A stretch of DNA of 64,000 nt from G965218495 sp965262785. GTDB taxonomy: Bacteria > Bacteroidota > Rhodothermia > Rhodothermales > Bin80. This document shows positions 38,048-46,645 of the stretch, piece by piece (position 1 is the stretch's first letter; every line of letters begins with the position of its first letter). The notes beneath the pieces were generated by a model. That model was not told the DNA's origin, searched no databases, and saw only the letters and a list, made by a program, of their open reading frames with translations. The translations under genes were made by a program, and so were the position numbers. The DNA lies in the NCBI GenBank assembly GCA_965262785.1, contig OZ253559.1, positions 310,001 through 374,000 of the forward strand. The letters are read 5' to 3'.

Positions 38048-38499
38048 GAAATCAAGTTGACTTGCGGCTCGGGCTCCGGTGCGGGCATGCGAACCACAGG
38101 CGGTTACTGTCTCTCACCAGCGCTGACAACGAGTTGTTCTACGAATCGGCTGTATAGTCGGGGCTCCTCGTAGCCCTGACATCAAGAGCCGCAGCGCCGG
38201 TCTTTCCATGCTGCGCACCAGCAGAGGCACATCGCGGGTCTAAAATACTGGTCTTGCCGCCCTCTCTGGACGACCGCTTGAGGCAAGAGGTGGCGCACTG
38301 TCGCTGTGGTAGCCAATGGTTGCATGGAGTCCTCGGCATACCTGTTCCACGCGGAAGGGCTGGCCGCCTTCCTGCAGATCACGAGGACATTCGTGCTGTC
38401 CCAAGCAATCAACATCTTCGCGCTGCATCCCATCAAGGTGATCCACCAGCGGGTGCGCAATCAAGCCTCTCCACCCGTTTCACTTGAAAACGCTAAGGC
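38048..38499. other. Region between the propeller gene and the intron cluster
   Basis: No recognised gene. It does not contain the missing 5' part of the decarboxylase gene that lies broken on the far side of the introns, nor a group II domain I, so the intron C/decarboxylase unit is truncated on this side. The exact 5' limit of intron C sequence cannot be placed better than about 38460-38520. Confidence 0.4.
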
Positions 38500-39161
38500 A
38501 GGGGTATTTATTTCGTGCATCAAGTCGGAAGCCGAAGGGTAGGGCAACCAGTGGGGGAGTGTGCCACGAGTGGCACGGAAGTAATGTTCTTTACATAACG
38601 GAAGTGTAGCGTAACTGCATTGGAGATGGAGGTAGGTCCTCCGCAGCCGCTCTACAGGGGGAGGCTGCAAACCACCGGCTGCTGCTTGGCTTTAAGGGCC
38701 CGGTAGTGAGCGAGTCCGGAAAAGGCGAGGGTAGGATCTCGTCAGGTGTGGACTACGGAGTTGAACGAAAGTGAACCGCTGCTGACGTGTCGAAAGGGTT
38801 ATGATGTGGTCAAAACCGGAGCAAGTTCCCCTGCGCCGGGACGAGGTCGGCGGAAACCTGTTTTACTGGCTGATCGGCCACCGGCATCCAGGCGGCAAGA
38901 ACGTAGTCTTGGCTTCAATGCGGAACGTGGGAAGGTGTCGGGGCGATGTAAAGGGAGTGCAGCAAGTGGGCAATACCCACAAGCTGTTGAGTACCAATGC
39001 GCCCCACGCTGGCGGATCGGCTCGTAGTAGTGTTGAAGGGGCTGTAACGGCCTCGGAGCGAAGGGGCCGACTTGGCTGGTCGCACCTGCTCGACAATCGC
39101 AAAGCGAGAGGATCGGGCGAGGTCGGTCGTAGTTGTGCCTATTGGCATGGCAGGCCAAGAA

Positions 39162-39194
39162 GAGCCGTATGAGGTGAGAGTCTCACGTACGGAT
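39162..39194 (+). ncRNA. Domain V of intron E1
   Basis: A hairpin with the group II catalytic consensus: GAGCCGTATGAGG, GTGAGAG loop region, CTCACGTACGGAT. It includes the 2-nt bulge and the 3' ACGG partner of the 5' AGCCG. Intron A1 begins at the very next base. Confidence 0.88.
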
Positions 39195-39705
39195 GTGTGT
39201 CCAGTCAAGGCTGGCATGTTCAGCAGGAGTCAGTCCTGCCAGAGTAGAAATCAGAGCTCTGTAGCTTGGGTAGCATGGAAGCGGGAAACCTAATTCATGA
39301 AGCCTACCGACACGGTCTCCGTAAGGGAGATCGCGAGTCATCGGGCCGTAACGAAAGTGAACGCATAGGTGGCCTCGAGAGTGTATCCCGAAGGCCGAGC
39401 CCTCATCCGTAGGGCGAAGGCAGCACGGGCGGTCGTAATCTGATTGGGACGACCGTACCGCTTCGGCGGGGTGGTAGCGACGGCACGATGACAAGGACAT
39501 GCCGAGCAACTGGAGAAGCCCTCCTCGCCCCGGTGAGAAATTGCCGGAGGAAGGTAGGTGCTATAACCGGTGGCACCGGGAAATGTACCGAAGGCGAGAG
39601 GGTGGCGGAGAGGTGCGTAGTAGCGATGAAACGGGGTAACGCCCGTGGAGCGAAGGCGCCTCACTGCTGGTATGTTTTCCGACAATAAAGGGAGGCACTG
39701 AAGAC

Positions 39706-41028
39706 ATGAAAGAGGCAACTATAAGCCTGCAGGACCTGAGGAGGAGAATATACCGCAAAGCCAAGGCAGTACCAGAGTGGCGTTTTTGGGGCATGTACGT
39801 GCATGTCTGCAAGCTGGAGACGCTGCAGGAGGCGTATCGTATGGCGAAGCGCAACGGCGGTGCCCCCGGCATCGACGGCATGACGTTTGCAGCCATTGAG
39901 GCGACCGGCTTGCAGAGGTTTCTGGAGTGCATTCAGCGCGATCTGATCCTACGGTGCTACCGGCCCTCGCCATTGCGTAAGAAGCGGATCCCCAAGGGCG
40001 GCGGTAAATTCCGCACGCTGGGCATACCGACGATACGGGATCGCGTGGTGCAGGGGGCGCTGAAGCTGATTCTGGAGCCGATCTTTGAGGCTGACTTTCA
40101 GGAGGGATCCTATGGATATCGGCCAAAGCGTGCGCCGCATGCTGCTGTACACCGAGTAACTTCGGCGGTAGTCAAAGGAATGACCCGGGTCATTGATGTG
40201 GACTTGGCGTCGTATTTCGATACGATTCGTCATCACATCCTGCTCCGACAGGTCGCGCTCCGTGTTAAGGATCGTGACATTCTGTGGCTTCTGAAGCGGA
40301 TACTCAAGTCCGGTGGCAAGCGCGGGGTACCTCAAGGGGGCGTCATCTCGCCGCTTTTGAGCAACATCTACCTCAATGGGGTGGATCGTATGCTGGAGCG
40401 CGCGAAGGCAGTCACCCGCGAGAAGGGGTATTTCCATATGGAGTATGCCCGCTTTGCCGACGACCTGGTGATCGTGGTGGATGGCTACCGCAAGTGGCGG
40501 TGGCTGGAGCGAGGCGTGTACAAGCGCCTGTTGGAAGAGTTGGCCAAGCTTGACGTTTCACTGAACGTGGAGAAGACGCGGAGAGTGGACCTCACCCAAC
40601 GGGAGAGCTTCACATTCCTGGGTTTCCGCATTCGTCGATACAAGACGAAGCGGGGTCGTTGGGGCGTATTGAGCGTACCTCGTATGAAGGCGCGTACAAA
40701 GCTCTTGCGGCGGCTCAAGGAGGAATTCCGACATCTTCGCTCGCAGCCGGTGGGACGGGTGATTGCTCGCATCAACCCAATACTGCGGGGATGGGTGAAC
40801 TATTTCCGCACGGGGCAATCGAGCCGTTGCTTCGGTTACGTACGTAACTGGGTCGAGCTTAAGATCCGGCGCCATCTGATGCGTGCCCGCGGACGCAAGG
40901 GTTATGGGTGGAAGCGGTGGAGTAGGCGGATGTTCTACGAGCGACTGGGGTTGTATGATCAGTGGCAGATAGAGTACTACCGGCCGAAAGCGCGCCCACG
41001 CCAACTGCGCATGAACTTTGCGGTGTAA
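39706..41028 (+). CDS. Group II intron reverse transcriptase/maturase (intron A1)
   Basis: Intron-encoded protein of 440 residues that assists splicing and copies the intron into new sites. RT blocks are visible: RT0/1 'GGAPGIDGMTF', RT2 'FRTLGIPTIRDRVVQGALK', 'YGYRPKRAPHAAVH', RT3 'VIDVDLASYFDTIRH', RT4 'GVPQGGVISPLLSNIYLNG' and the catalytic 'ARFADDLVIV' at RT5, then 'FLGFRIRRYK'. A maturase/X region follows ('INPILRGWVNYFRTGQSS'). There is no HNH endonuclease domain at the C-terminus. The start is supported by GGGAGG ten bases upstream. It differs from the A2 product at one residue (Gly instead of Asp near residue 51). Confidence 0.95.
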   Translation: MKEATISLQDLRRRIYRKAKAVPEWRFWGMYVHVCKLETLQEAYRMAKRNGGAPGIDGMTFAAIEATGLQRFLECIQRDLILRCYRPSPLRKKRIPKGGGKFRTLGIPTIRDRVVQGALKLILEPIFEADFQEGSYGYRPKRAPHAAVHRVTSAVVKGMTRVIDVDLASYFDTIRHHILLRQVALRVKDRDILWLLKRILKSGGKRGVPQGGVISPLLSNIYLNGVDRMLERAKAVTREKGYFHMEYARFADDLVIVVDGYRKWRWLERGVYKRLLEELAKLDVSLNVEKTRRVDLTQRESFTFLGFRIRRYKTKRGRWGVLSVPRMKARTKLLRRLKEEFRHLRSQPVGRVIARINPILRGWVNYFRTGQSSRCFGYVRNWVELKIRRHLMRARGRKGYGWKRWSRRMFYERLGLYDQWQIEYYRPKARPRQLRMNFAV

Positions 41029-41037
41029 TCAGTAGGT

Positions 41038-41071
41038 AAGCCCGGTGCGGGAAAACCGCACGCCGTGGTTT
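41038..41071 (+). ncRNA. Domain V of intron A1
   Basis: Starts AAGCCCGGTGCGG, GAAA-type loop, then CCGCACGCCGTGGTTT. It starts 10 nt past the RT stop. The equivalent copies lie at about 43704-43737 (A2) and 61697-61730 (A3). Confidence 0.75.
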
Positions 41072-42371
41072 GACGAGGCGGGGCTTGGAAACGTGATTCA
41101 CGGGAGCCGGACTGAGGCCCGGAGCGAAAGCGACGGACAAGCCACCGGACCCTACGGGTTGGCGCGCCAGGCCCCGACCCTACCTGTGGGGGCTTGGGGG
41201 TGAAATTCCCCCGAGCTACCCGACGTGTGCCACGAGTGGCACGGAAGTAATGTTCTTTACATAACGGAAGTGTAGCGTAACTGCATTGGAGATGGAGGTA
41301 GGTCCTCCGCAGCCGCTCTACAGGGGGAGGCTGCAAACCACCGGCTGCTGCTTGGCTTTAAGGGCCCGGTAGTGAGCGAGTCCGGAAAAGGCGAGGGTAG
41401 GATCTCGTCAGGTGTGGACTACGGAGTTGAACGAAAGTGAACCGCTGCAGACGTGTCGAAAGGGTTATGATGTGGTCAAAACCGGAGCAAGTTCCCCTGC
41501 GCCGGGACGAGGTCGGCGGAAACCTGTTTTACTGGCTGATCGGCCACCGGCATCCAGGCGGCAAGAACGTAGTCTTGGCTTCAATGCGGAACGTGGGAAG
41601 GTGTCGGGGCGATGTAAAGGGAGTGCAGCAAGTGGGCAATACCCACAAGCTGTTGAGTACCAATGCGCCCCACGCTGGCGGATCGGCTCGTAGTAGTGTT
41701 GAAGGGGCTGTAACGGCCTCGGAGCGAAGGGGCCGACTTGGCTGGTCGCACCTGCTCGACAATCGCAAAGCGAGAGGATCGGGCGAGGTCGGTCGTAGTT
41801 GTGCCTATTGGCATGGCAGGCCAAGAAGAGCCGTATGAGGTGAGAGTCTCACGTACGGATGTGTGTCCAGTCAAGGCTGGCATGTTCAGCAGGAGTCAGT
41901 CCTGCCAGAGTAGAAATCAGAGCTCTGTAGCTTGGGTAGCATGGAAGCGGGAAACCTAATTCATGAAGCCTACCGACACGGTCTCCGTAAGGGAGATCGC
42001 GAGTCATCGGGCCGTAACGAAAGTGAACGCATAGGTGGCCTCGAGAGTGTATCCCGAAGGCCGAGCCCTCATCCGTAGGGCGAAGGCAGCACGGGCGGTC
42101 GTAATCTGATTGGGACGACCGTACCGCTTCGGCGGGGTGGTAGCGACGGCACGATGACAAGGACATGCCGAGCAACTGGAGAAGCCCTCCTCGCCCCGGT
42201 GAGAAATTGCCGGAGGAAGGTAGGTGCTATAACCGGTGGCACCGGGAAATGTACCGAAGGCGAGAGGGTGGCGGAGAGGTGCGTAGTAGCGATGAAACGG
42301 GGTAACGCCCGTGGAGCGAAGGCGCCTCACTGCTGGTATGTTTTCCGACAATAAAGGGAGGCACTGAAGAC

Positions 42372-43694
42372 ATGAAAGAGGCAACTATAAGCCTGCAGGA
42401 CCTGAGGAGGAGAATATACCGCAAAGCCAAGGCAGTACCAGAGTGGCGTTTTTGGGGCATGTACGTGCATGTCTGCAAGCTGGAGACGCTGCAGGAGGCG
42501 TATCGTATGGCGAAACGCAACGACGGTGCCCCCGGCATCGACGGCATGACGTTTGCAGCCATTGAGGCGACCGGCTTGCAGAGGTTTCTGGAGTGCATTC
42601 AGCGCGATCTGATCCTACGGTGCTACCGGCCCTCGCCATTGCGTAAGAAGCGGATCCCCAAGGGCGGCGGTAAATTCCGCACGCTGGGCATACCGACGAT
42701 ACGGGATCGCGTGGTGCAGGGGGCGCTGAAGCTGATTCTGGAGCCGATCTTTGAGGCTGACTTTCAGGAGGGATCCTATGGATATCGGCCAAAGCGTGCG
42801 CCGCATGCTGCTGTACACCGAGTAACTTCGGCGGTAGTCAAAGGAATGACCCGGGTCATTGATGTGGACTTGGCGTCGTATTTCGATACGATTCGTCATC
42901 ACATCCTGCTCCGACAGGTCGCGCTCCGTGTTAAGGATCGTGACATTCTGTGGCTTCTGAAGCGGATACTCAAGTCCGGTGGCAAGCGCGGGGTACCTCA
43001 AGGGGGCGTCATCTCGCCGCTTTTGAGCAACATCTACCTCAATGGGGTGGATCGTATGCTGGAGCGCGCGAAGGCAGTCACCCGCGAGAAGGGGTATTTC
43101 CATATGGAGTATGCCCGCTTTGCCGACGACCTGGTGATCGTGGTGGATGGCTACCGCAAGTGGCGGTGGCTGGAGCGAGGCGTGTACAAGCGCCTGTTGG
43201 AAGAGTTGGCCAAGCTTGACGTTTCACTGAACGTGGAGAAGACGCGGAGAGTGGACCTCACCCAACGGGAGAGCTTCACATTCCTGGGTTTCCGCATTCG
43301 TCGATACAAGACGAAGCGGGGTCGTTGGGGCGTATTGAGCGTACCTCGTATGAAGGCGCGTACAAAGCTCTTGCGGCGGCTCAAGGAGGAATTCCGACAT
43401 CTTCGCTCGCAGCCGGTGGGACGGGTGATTGCTCGCATCAACCCAATACTGCGGGGATGGGTGAACTATTTCCGCACGGGGCAATCGAGCCGTTGCTTCG
43501 GTTACGTACGTAACTGGGTCGAGCTTAAGATCCGGCGCCATCTGATGCGTGCCCGCGGACGCAAGGGTTATGGGTGGAAGCGGTGGAGTAGGCGGATGTT
43601 CTACGAGCGACTGGGGTTGTATGATCAGTGGCAGATAGAGTACTACCGGCCGAAAGCGCGCCCACGCCAACTGCGCATGAACTTTGCGGTGTAA
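42372..43694 (+). CDS. Group II intron reverse transcriptase/maturase (intron A2)
   Basis: The 440-residue intron-encoded protein of A2, identical to that of A1 except for Asp in 'KRNDGAPGIDG'. The RT active site 'ARFADDLVIVVDGY' and the maturase region are intact, and the upstream GGGAGG is kept. Because its host intron is interrupted only after domain V, protein expression should not be affected by B1/B2, whereas splicing of A2 would require their prior removal. It could also serve the ORF-less introns B and E in trans if it recognises them, but group II maturases usually prefer their own intron class, so this is uncertain. Confidence 0.95.
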   Translation: MKEATISLQDLRRRIYRKAKAVPEWRFWGMYVHVCKLETLQEAYRMAKRNDGAPGIDGMTFAAIEATGLQRFLECIQRDLILRCYRPSPLRKKRIPKGGGKFRTLGIPTIRDRVVQGALKLILEPIFEADFQEGSYGYRPKRAPHAAVHRVTSAVVKGMTRVIDVDLASYFDTIRHHILLRQVALRVKDRDILWLLKRILKSGGKRGVPQGGVISPLLSNIYLNGVDRMLERAKAVTREKGYFHMEYARFADDLVIVVDGYRKWRWLERGVYKRLLEELAKLDVSLNVEKTRRVDLTQRESFTFLGFRIRRYKTKRGRWGVLSVPRMKARTKLLRRLKEEFRHLRSQPVGRVIARINPILRGWVNYFRTGQSSRCFGYVRNWVELKIRRHLMRARGRKGYGWKRWSRRMFYERLGLYDQWQIEYYRPKARPRQLRMNFAV

Positions 43695-43769
43695 TCAGTA
43701 GGTAAGCCCGGTGCGGGAAAACCGCACGCCGTGGTTTGACGAGGCGGGGCTTGGAAACGTGATTCACGG

Positions 43770-44439
43770 GTGCGTCAGGCTAACTGACGCAAATACAGCG
43801 GGTGAAAGTCCCGTGTCATGAAAGTTTAACCAACTGCATGTCTCCGCGAGCCGTGCGTTGTCCCTCGTGAGGGTGACAGCGAAGCGTCGGTAGCGGCACG
43901 TGTGGCCAGGGCTAATGAGCACCGAAAAAGTTATCGTCCGGGATGCCGAGACTCTCCGTATGGTCGAAGGCAACATCAGCTCCACCGCTATGGTAAGGGG
44001 GAGCAGAGTCCCGCGGTGTCCGAGAACCCAGGGACGCACGCACGTATTGTGTCGGGACCTGAGAGGTCTCTCCATTGCCCAACCCCTCGGGGAGGGCCGC
44101 CAAAGCGTAGGCTAAATGCTGATCAGAGGATGTACGATGGAGAGAAATCAGACGCGATGATAGTAGCTTTGAAGCCGGCGAACAAAGCGTGGGTGCCCAC
44201 GTGGCGGAGCTGGTGGAGCGAAGCGTCGCGCCCAAGGGGAAACCGCGAAGCCCTGCACGTACCGGACGCTGAGCCGGATTCTGCGTGTCCCATGGGGTGG
44301 ATCGGTTACGGCTGCGGGTCGGCTTGCCGGCTTGCTAACGTCATGCGCGACGGCGCGACCCAAGGGAGGAGCCGGATGCGCTAGCGCGCACGTCCGGATC
44401 TGTCCGGGGCCCCCGGGGAAACTCGGGGGCTACCGGGAT
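43770..44439 (+). mobile_element. Group II intron B1 (670 nt, ORF-less), inside A2
   Basis: Starts GTGCGTCAGGCTAACTGACG and ends ...GGGGGCTACCGGGAT. Domain V (44369-44400: GAGCCGGATGCGCTAGCGCGCACGTC and on) and a domain VI hairpin with branch A before CCGGGAT are canonical. It is related to intron C: the stretch before domain V keeps 'ACCGCGAAG' and the vestige of C's RT start (CGTGTCCCA-GGGG), then jumps directly to the sequence after the RT stop. B is therefore a C-type intron that lost its RT by internal deletion. The 160-codon open frame inside it is not a gene. Confidence 0.9.
44369..44400 (+). ncRNA. Domain V of intron B1
   Basis: GAGCCGGATGCG, CTAG-type loop, CGCACGTCCGGATC. The same sequence recurs 670 nt later in B2, and in near-identical form in intron C (46614-46645). 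Confidence 0.88.
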
Positions 44440-45109
44440 GTGCGTCAGGCTAACTGACGCAAATACAGCGGGTGAAAGTCCCGTGTCATGAAAGTTTAAC
44501 CAACTGCATGTCTCCGCGAGCCGTGCGTTGTCCCTCGTGAGGGTGACAGCGAAGCGTCGGTAGCGGCACGTGTGGCCAGGGCTAATGAGCACCGAAAAAG
44601 TTATCGTCCGGGATGCCGAGACTCTCCGTATGGTCGAAGGCAACATCAGCTCCACCGCTATGGTAAGGGGGAGCAGAGTCCCGCGGTGTCCGAGAACCCA
44701 GGGACGCACGCACGTATTGTGTCGGGACCTGAGAGGTCTCTCCATTGCCCAACCCCTCGGGGAGGGCCGCCAAAGCGTAGGCTAAATGCTGATCAGAGGA
44801 TGTACGATGGAGAGAAATCAGACGCGATGATAGTAGCTTTGAAGCCGGCGAACAAAGCGTGGGTGCCCACGTGGCGGAGCTGGTGGAGCGAAGCGTCGCG
44901 CCCAAGGGGAAACCGCGAAGCCCTGCACGTACCGGACGCTGAGCCGGATTCTGCGTGTCCCATGGGGTGGATCGGTTACGGCTGCGGGTCGGCTTGCCGG
45001 CTTGCTAACGTCATGCGCGACGGCGCGACCCAAGGGAGGAGCCGGATGCGCTAGCGCGCACGTCCGGATCTGTCCGGGGCCCCCGGGGAAACTCGGGGGC
45101 TACCGGGAT
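44440..45109 (+). mobile_element. Group II intron B2 (670 nt), tandem copy of B1
   Basis: Begins at the base after B1 with the same GTGCGTCAGGC start and ends at 45109 with GGGAT. The reading frames in both copies translate identically over their full length, so the copies are the same or nearly so. After it, intron A2 resumes with GAGCCGGACTGAGG. No target-site base separates B1 from B2. Confidence 0.9.
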
Positions 45110-45273
45110 GAGCCGGACTGAGGCCCGGAGCGAAAGCGACGGACAAGCCACCGGACCCTACGGGTTGGCGCGCCAGGCCCCGACCCTACCTGTGGGGGCT
45201 TGGGGGTGAAATTCCCCCGAGCTACCCGACACCGCGAAGTCCTCACACGCACCATGCGCAGAAATGGGCGCGC

Positions 45274-46629
45274 GTGTCCCAGGGGACTGAACGGTTACGG
45301 GAGTTCGTGAAGCGAAACTCACAGGCACGTCTCACGACGCTACTGCACCACATCAATGTAGAGTCACTCCAGACGGCTTTCCTCGCGCTTAAGCGCGATG
45401 CAGCCCCCGGCGTGGACGGCATGACGTGGAAGGCGTACGCGGAAGGACTGGAAGTCCGTCTGGCAGATCTTTGCCGGCGCGTACATAGCGGTGCGTATCG
45501 GGCGACCCCGTCCAGGCGGGTAGAGATACCCAAGCCGGACGGCGGTACACGACCGCTCGGCATTGCAGCATTGGAGGACAAGATCGTCCAGATGGCCGTG
45601 GTGAAATGCATCCTGACGCCGATTTACGAGGCGGAGTTTCGCGGTTTCAGTTATGGGTTCAGGCCGAAGCGCAGCGCGCACAACGCGCTGGACGCCTTGG
45701 CCTTTGTGATTGAGCGTCGCAAGGTCAACTACATTGTGGACGCCGACATACGCAAGTTCTTTGACACGGTAGACCAGGGGTGGTTAATTCGCTTCTTGGA
45801 GCATCGTATCGGGGATAAGCGCGTGATACGGCTGATCATTAAATGGTTGAATGCGGGAGTGATGGTAGAGGGTGTACGGCAGGACAGCGAAGTTGGCACG
45901 CCGCAAGGCGCGGTCATCTCCCCGATTCTGGCCAACATCTATCTCCATTACGTGCTAGACCTGTGGGTTCAGAAGTGGCGCCAATCACGTCGGTGTGAGG
46001 GGGAGGTATACATCGTCCGCTATGCGGACGATTTCGTGGTGTGTTTCCAGTACAGAAGGGAGGCAACGCGTTTCATGCGTGAACTGCAAGCTCGACTCGA
46101 GAAGTTTGGGCTGAGTTTGCATCCTGGCAAAACACGCCTGTTAGCATTTGGGCGTTGCGCCGAGGAAGACCGCAAGAGACGAGGTGAAGGCCGACCAGAG
46201 ACGTTCGATTTCTTGGGATTCACGCATTACTGCCGTAGAACTCGGAAAGGGCGCTTTGGCTTGGGTCGTAAACCGATTGCCAAACGGATGGTCCGCTTTC
46301 TGAAGCGGGTGAAGGAGCAATTGATCCGGCGAAGGCACCGAAAGGTGCGTGAAACGGGCCAATGGTTGGGGCAGGTGCTTAATGGTTGGCTGAACTACTA
46401 TGCCGTACCGACGAGTTTCTCCTACCTCCAGCGCTGTTGTAGGCGGCTCCACTGGATCTGGATGCGCGTCCTGCGGCGGCGATCTCAGAGGGATCGTACG
46501 TCGCGGAAAGATATGGACATGCTCACTGCGACTTACTGGCCGAAGCTTACGATTCGACACCCATGGCCGGATGCACGGTTTACCGTCACGCGCGCCAGCG
46601 CAACCCAAGGGAGGAGCCGGATGCGTTAA
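45274..46629 (+). CDS. Group II intron reverse transcriptase (intron C), N-terminus separated by inserted introns
   Basis: RT/maturase of at least 451 residues, of a different class from the A and D proteins. Blocks are 'RDAAPGVDGMTWKAY', 'RRVEIPKPDGGTRPLGI', 'YGFRPKRSAHNALDAL', 'YIVDADIRKFFDTVD', 'GTPQGAVISPILANIYLHY' and the active site 'VRYADDFVVCFQ', then 'DFLGFTHYCRR' and the X region 'VLNGWLNYYAVPTS'. No endonuclease domain follows. The GTG at 45274 is only a possible start: the frame continues upstream to 45232 and, across the E1/E2 insertion, into 38512-38558 ('VGSRRVGQPVGE'). The full N-terminus is thus recovered only when E1 and E2 are removed from the RNA. Confidence 0.88.
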   Translation: MSQGTERLREFVKRNSQARLTTLLHHINVESLQTAFLALKRDAAPGVDGMTWKAYAEGLEVRLADLCRRVHSGAYRATPSRRVEIPKPDGGTRPLGIAALEDKIVQMAVVKCILTPIYEAEFRGFSYGFRPKRSAHNALDALAFVIERRKVNYIVDADIRKFFDTVDQGWLIRFLEHRIGDKRVIRLIIKWLNAGVMVEGVRQDSEVGTPQGAVISPILANIYLHYVLDLWVQKWRQSRRCEGEVYIVRYADDFVVCFQYRREATRFMRELQARLEKFGLSLHPGKTRLLAFGRCAEEDRKRRGEGRPETFDFLGFTHYCRRTRKGRFGLGRKPIAKRMVRFLKRVKEQLIRRRHRKVRETGQWLGQVLNGWLNYYAVPTSFSYLQRCCRRLHWIWMRVLRRRSQRDRTSRKDMDMLTATYWPKLTIRHPWPDARFTVTRASATQGRSRMR

Positions 46630-46645
46630 CGCGCATGTCCGGATC
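46614..46645 (+). ncRNA. Domain V of intron C
   Basis: GAGCCGGATGCGTTAACGCG then CATGTCCGGATC; overlaps the 3' end of the RT gene. Domain VI follows (GGGCCTGGGGAAACCTGGG-like stem), with the intron end at 46685 (GTGAT). Confidence 0.85.

Larger units (their letters stand above)
39195..41183 (+). mobile_element. Group II intron A1 (1,989 nt, RT-encoding), inside E1
   Basis: A1 starts GTGTGTCCAGTC and ends ...CCCCGACCCTAC. The limits are fixed because copies A1, A2 (after removal of B1/B2) and A3 all have exactly 1,989 nt and lie in different surroundings. It carries a complete RT/maturase gene (39706-41028) after a ~510-nt 5' structured region. Domain V is at 41038-41071. About 112 nt separate the end of domain V from the 3' end, far more than a normal domain VI, and the branch-point A would be in CGACCCTAC. 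Removal restores E1's domain V/VI junction (ACGGAT/CTGTGGGG), which matches the same junction in introns B and C (CCGGAT/CTGT). Confidence 0.9.
38559..41224 (+). mobile_element. Group II intron E1 (ORF-less, 677 nt) carrying intron A1
   Basis: E1 starts GTGTGCCACG at 38559 and ends ...GAGCTACCCGAC at 41224. Without its passenger A1 (39195-41183) it is 677 nt: 636 nt with domains I-V and 41 nt with the domain VI hairpin (GGGGGTGAAATTCCCCC loop, branch A before CCCGAC). Domain V at 39162-39194 is a textbook match (GAGCCGTATGAGG ... CTCACGTACGG). It encodes no reverse transcriptase and would need one in trans. A1 is inserted between the last base of domain V and the start of domain VI, so E1 and A1 form a twintron. 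E1 is followed directly by the nearly identical E2. Confidence 0.85.
41861..45189 (+). mobile_element. Group II intron A2 (1,989 nt), split by introns B1 and B2
   Basis: A2 consists of 41861-43769 and 45110-45189, 1,989 nt together, the same as A1 and A3. The interruption lies 32 nt past its domain V, between GATTCACGG and GAGCCGGACTGAG. In A1 these two blocks are directly joined (41088-41115). The RT gene lies entirely before the interruption and is intact. Removal of both B copies would restore the A sequence exactly. Confidence 0.9.
41225..45230 (+). mobile_element. Group II intron E2 (ORF-less, 677 nt) carrying A2 and, inside A2, B1 and B2
   Basis: E2 starts GTGTGCCACG at 41225, the base after the end of E1, and ends ...CTACCCGAC at 45230. 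Its own parts are 41225-41860 and 45190-45230, again 636 + 41 nt and nearly identical to E1; one difference I see is GCTGCAG at 41443-41449 against GCTGCTG in E1. A2 is inserted at the same place as A1 in E1, after domain V. The tandem E1-E2 arrangement is either a duplicated composite or two insertions at one target. The 3' flank (ACCGCGAAG) is intron C sequence. Confidence 0.85.

Noticed and set aside
38306..38542. 78-codon open frame just before intron E1
   Set aside because: It is out of phase with intron C's RT frame, ends in the C fragment and has no features; the RT-consistent frame is the neighbouring one.
38746..39172. Open frames of 90-130 codons inside introns E1 and E2
   Set aside because: They overlap each other on both strands and lie in domains I-V of an ORF-less intron.
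39195..41224. Treating E1 plus A1 as one single ~2.7-kb intron
   Set aside because: It would contain two domain V hairpins, and the A part recurs alone, with identical length, inside intron D.
43902..45054. 160-codon and 71-codon open frames repeated in B1 and B2
   Set aside because: They lie inside the structured RNA of ORF-less introns, run through domain V, and show no protein features; repetition comes from the intron duplication.
38559..45230. Tandem repeat read as a CRISPR or satellite array
   Set aside because: Repeat units are whole group II introns with domain V and RT genes; no short repeat-spacer pattern exists anywhere in the window.
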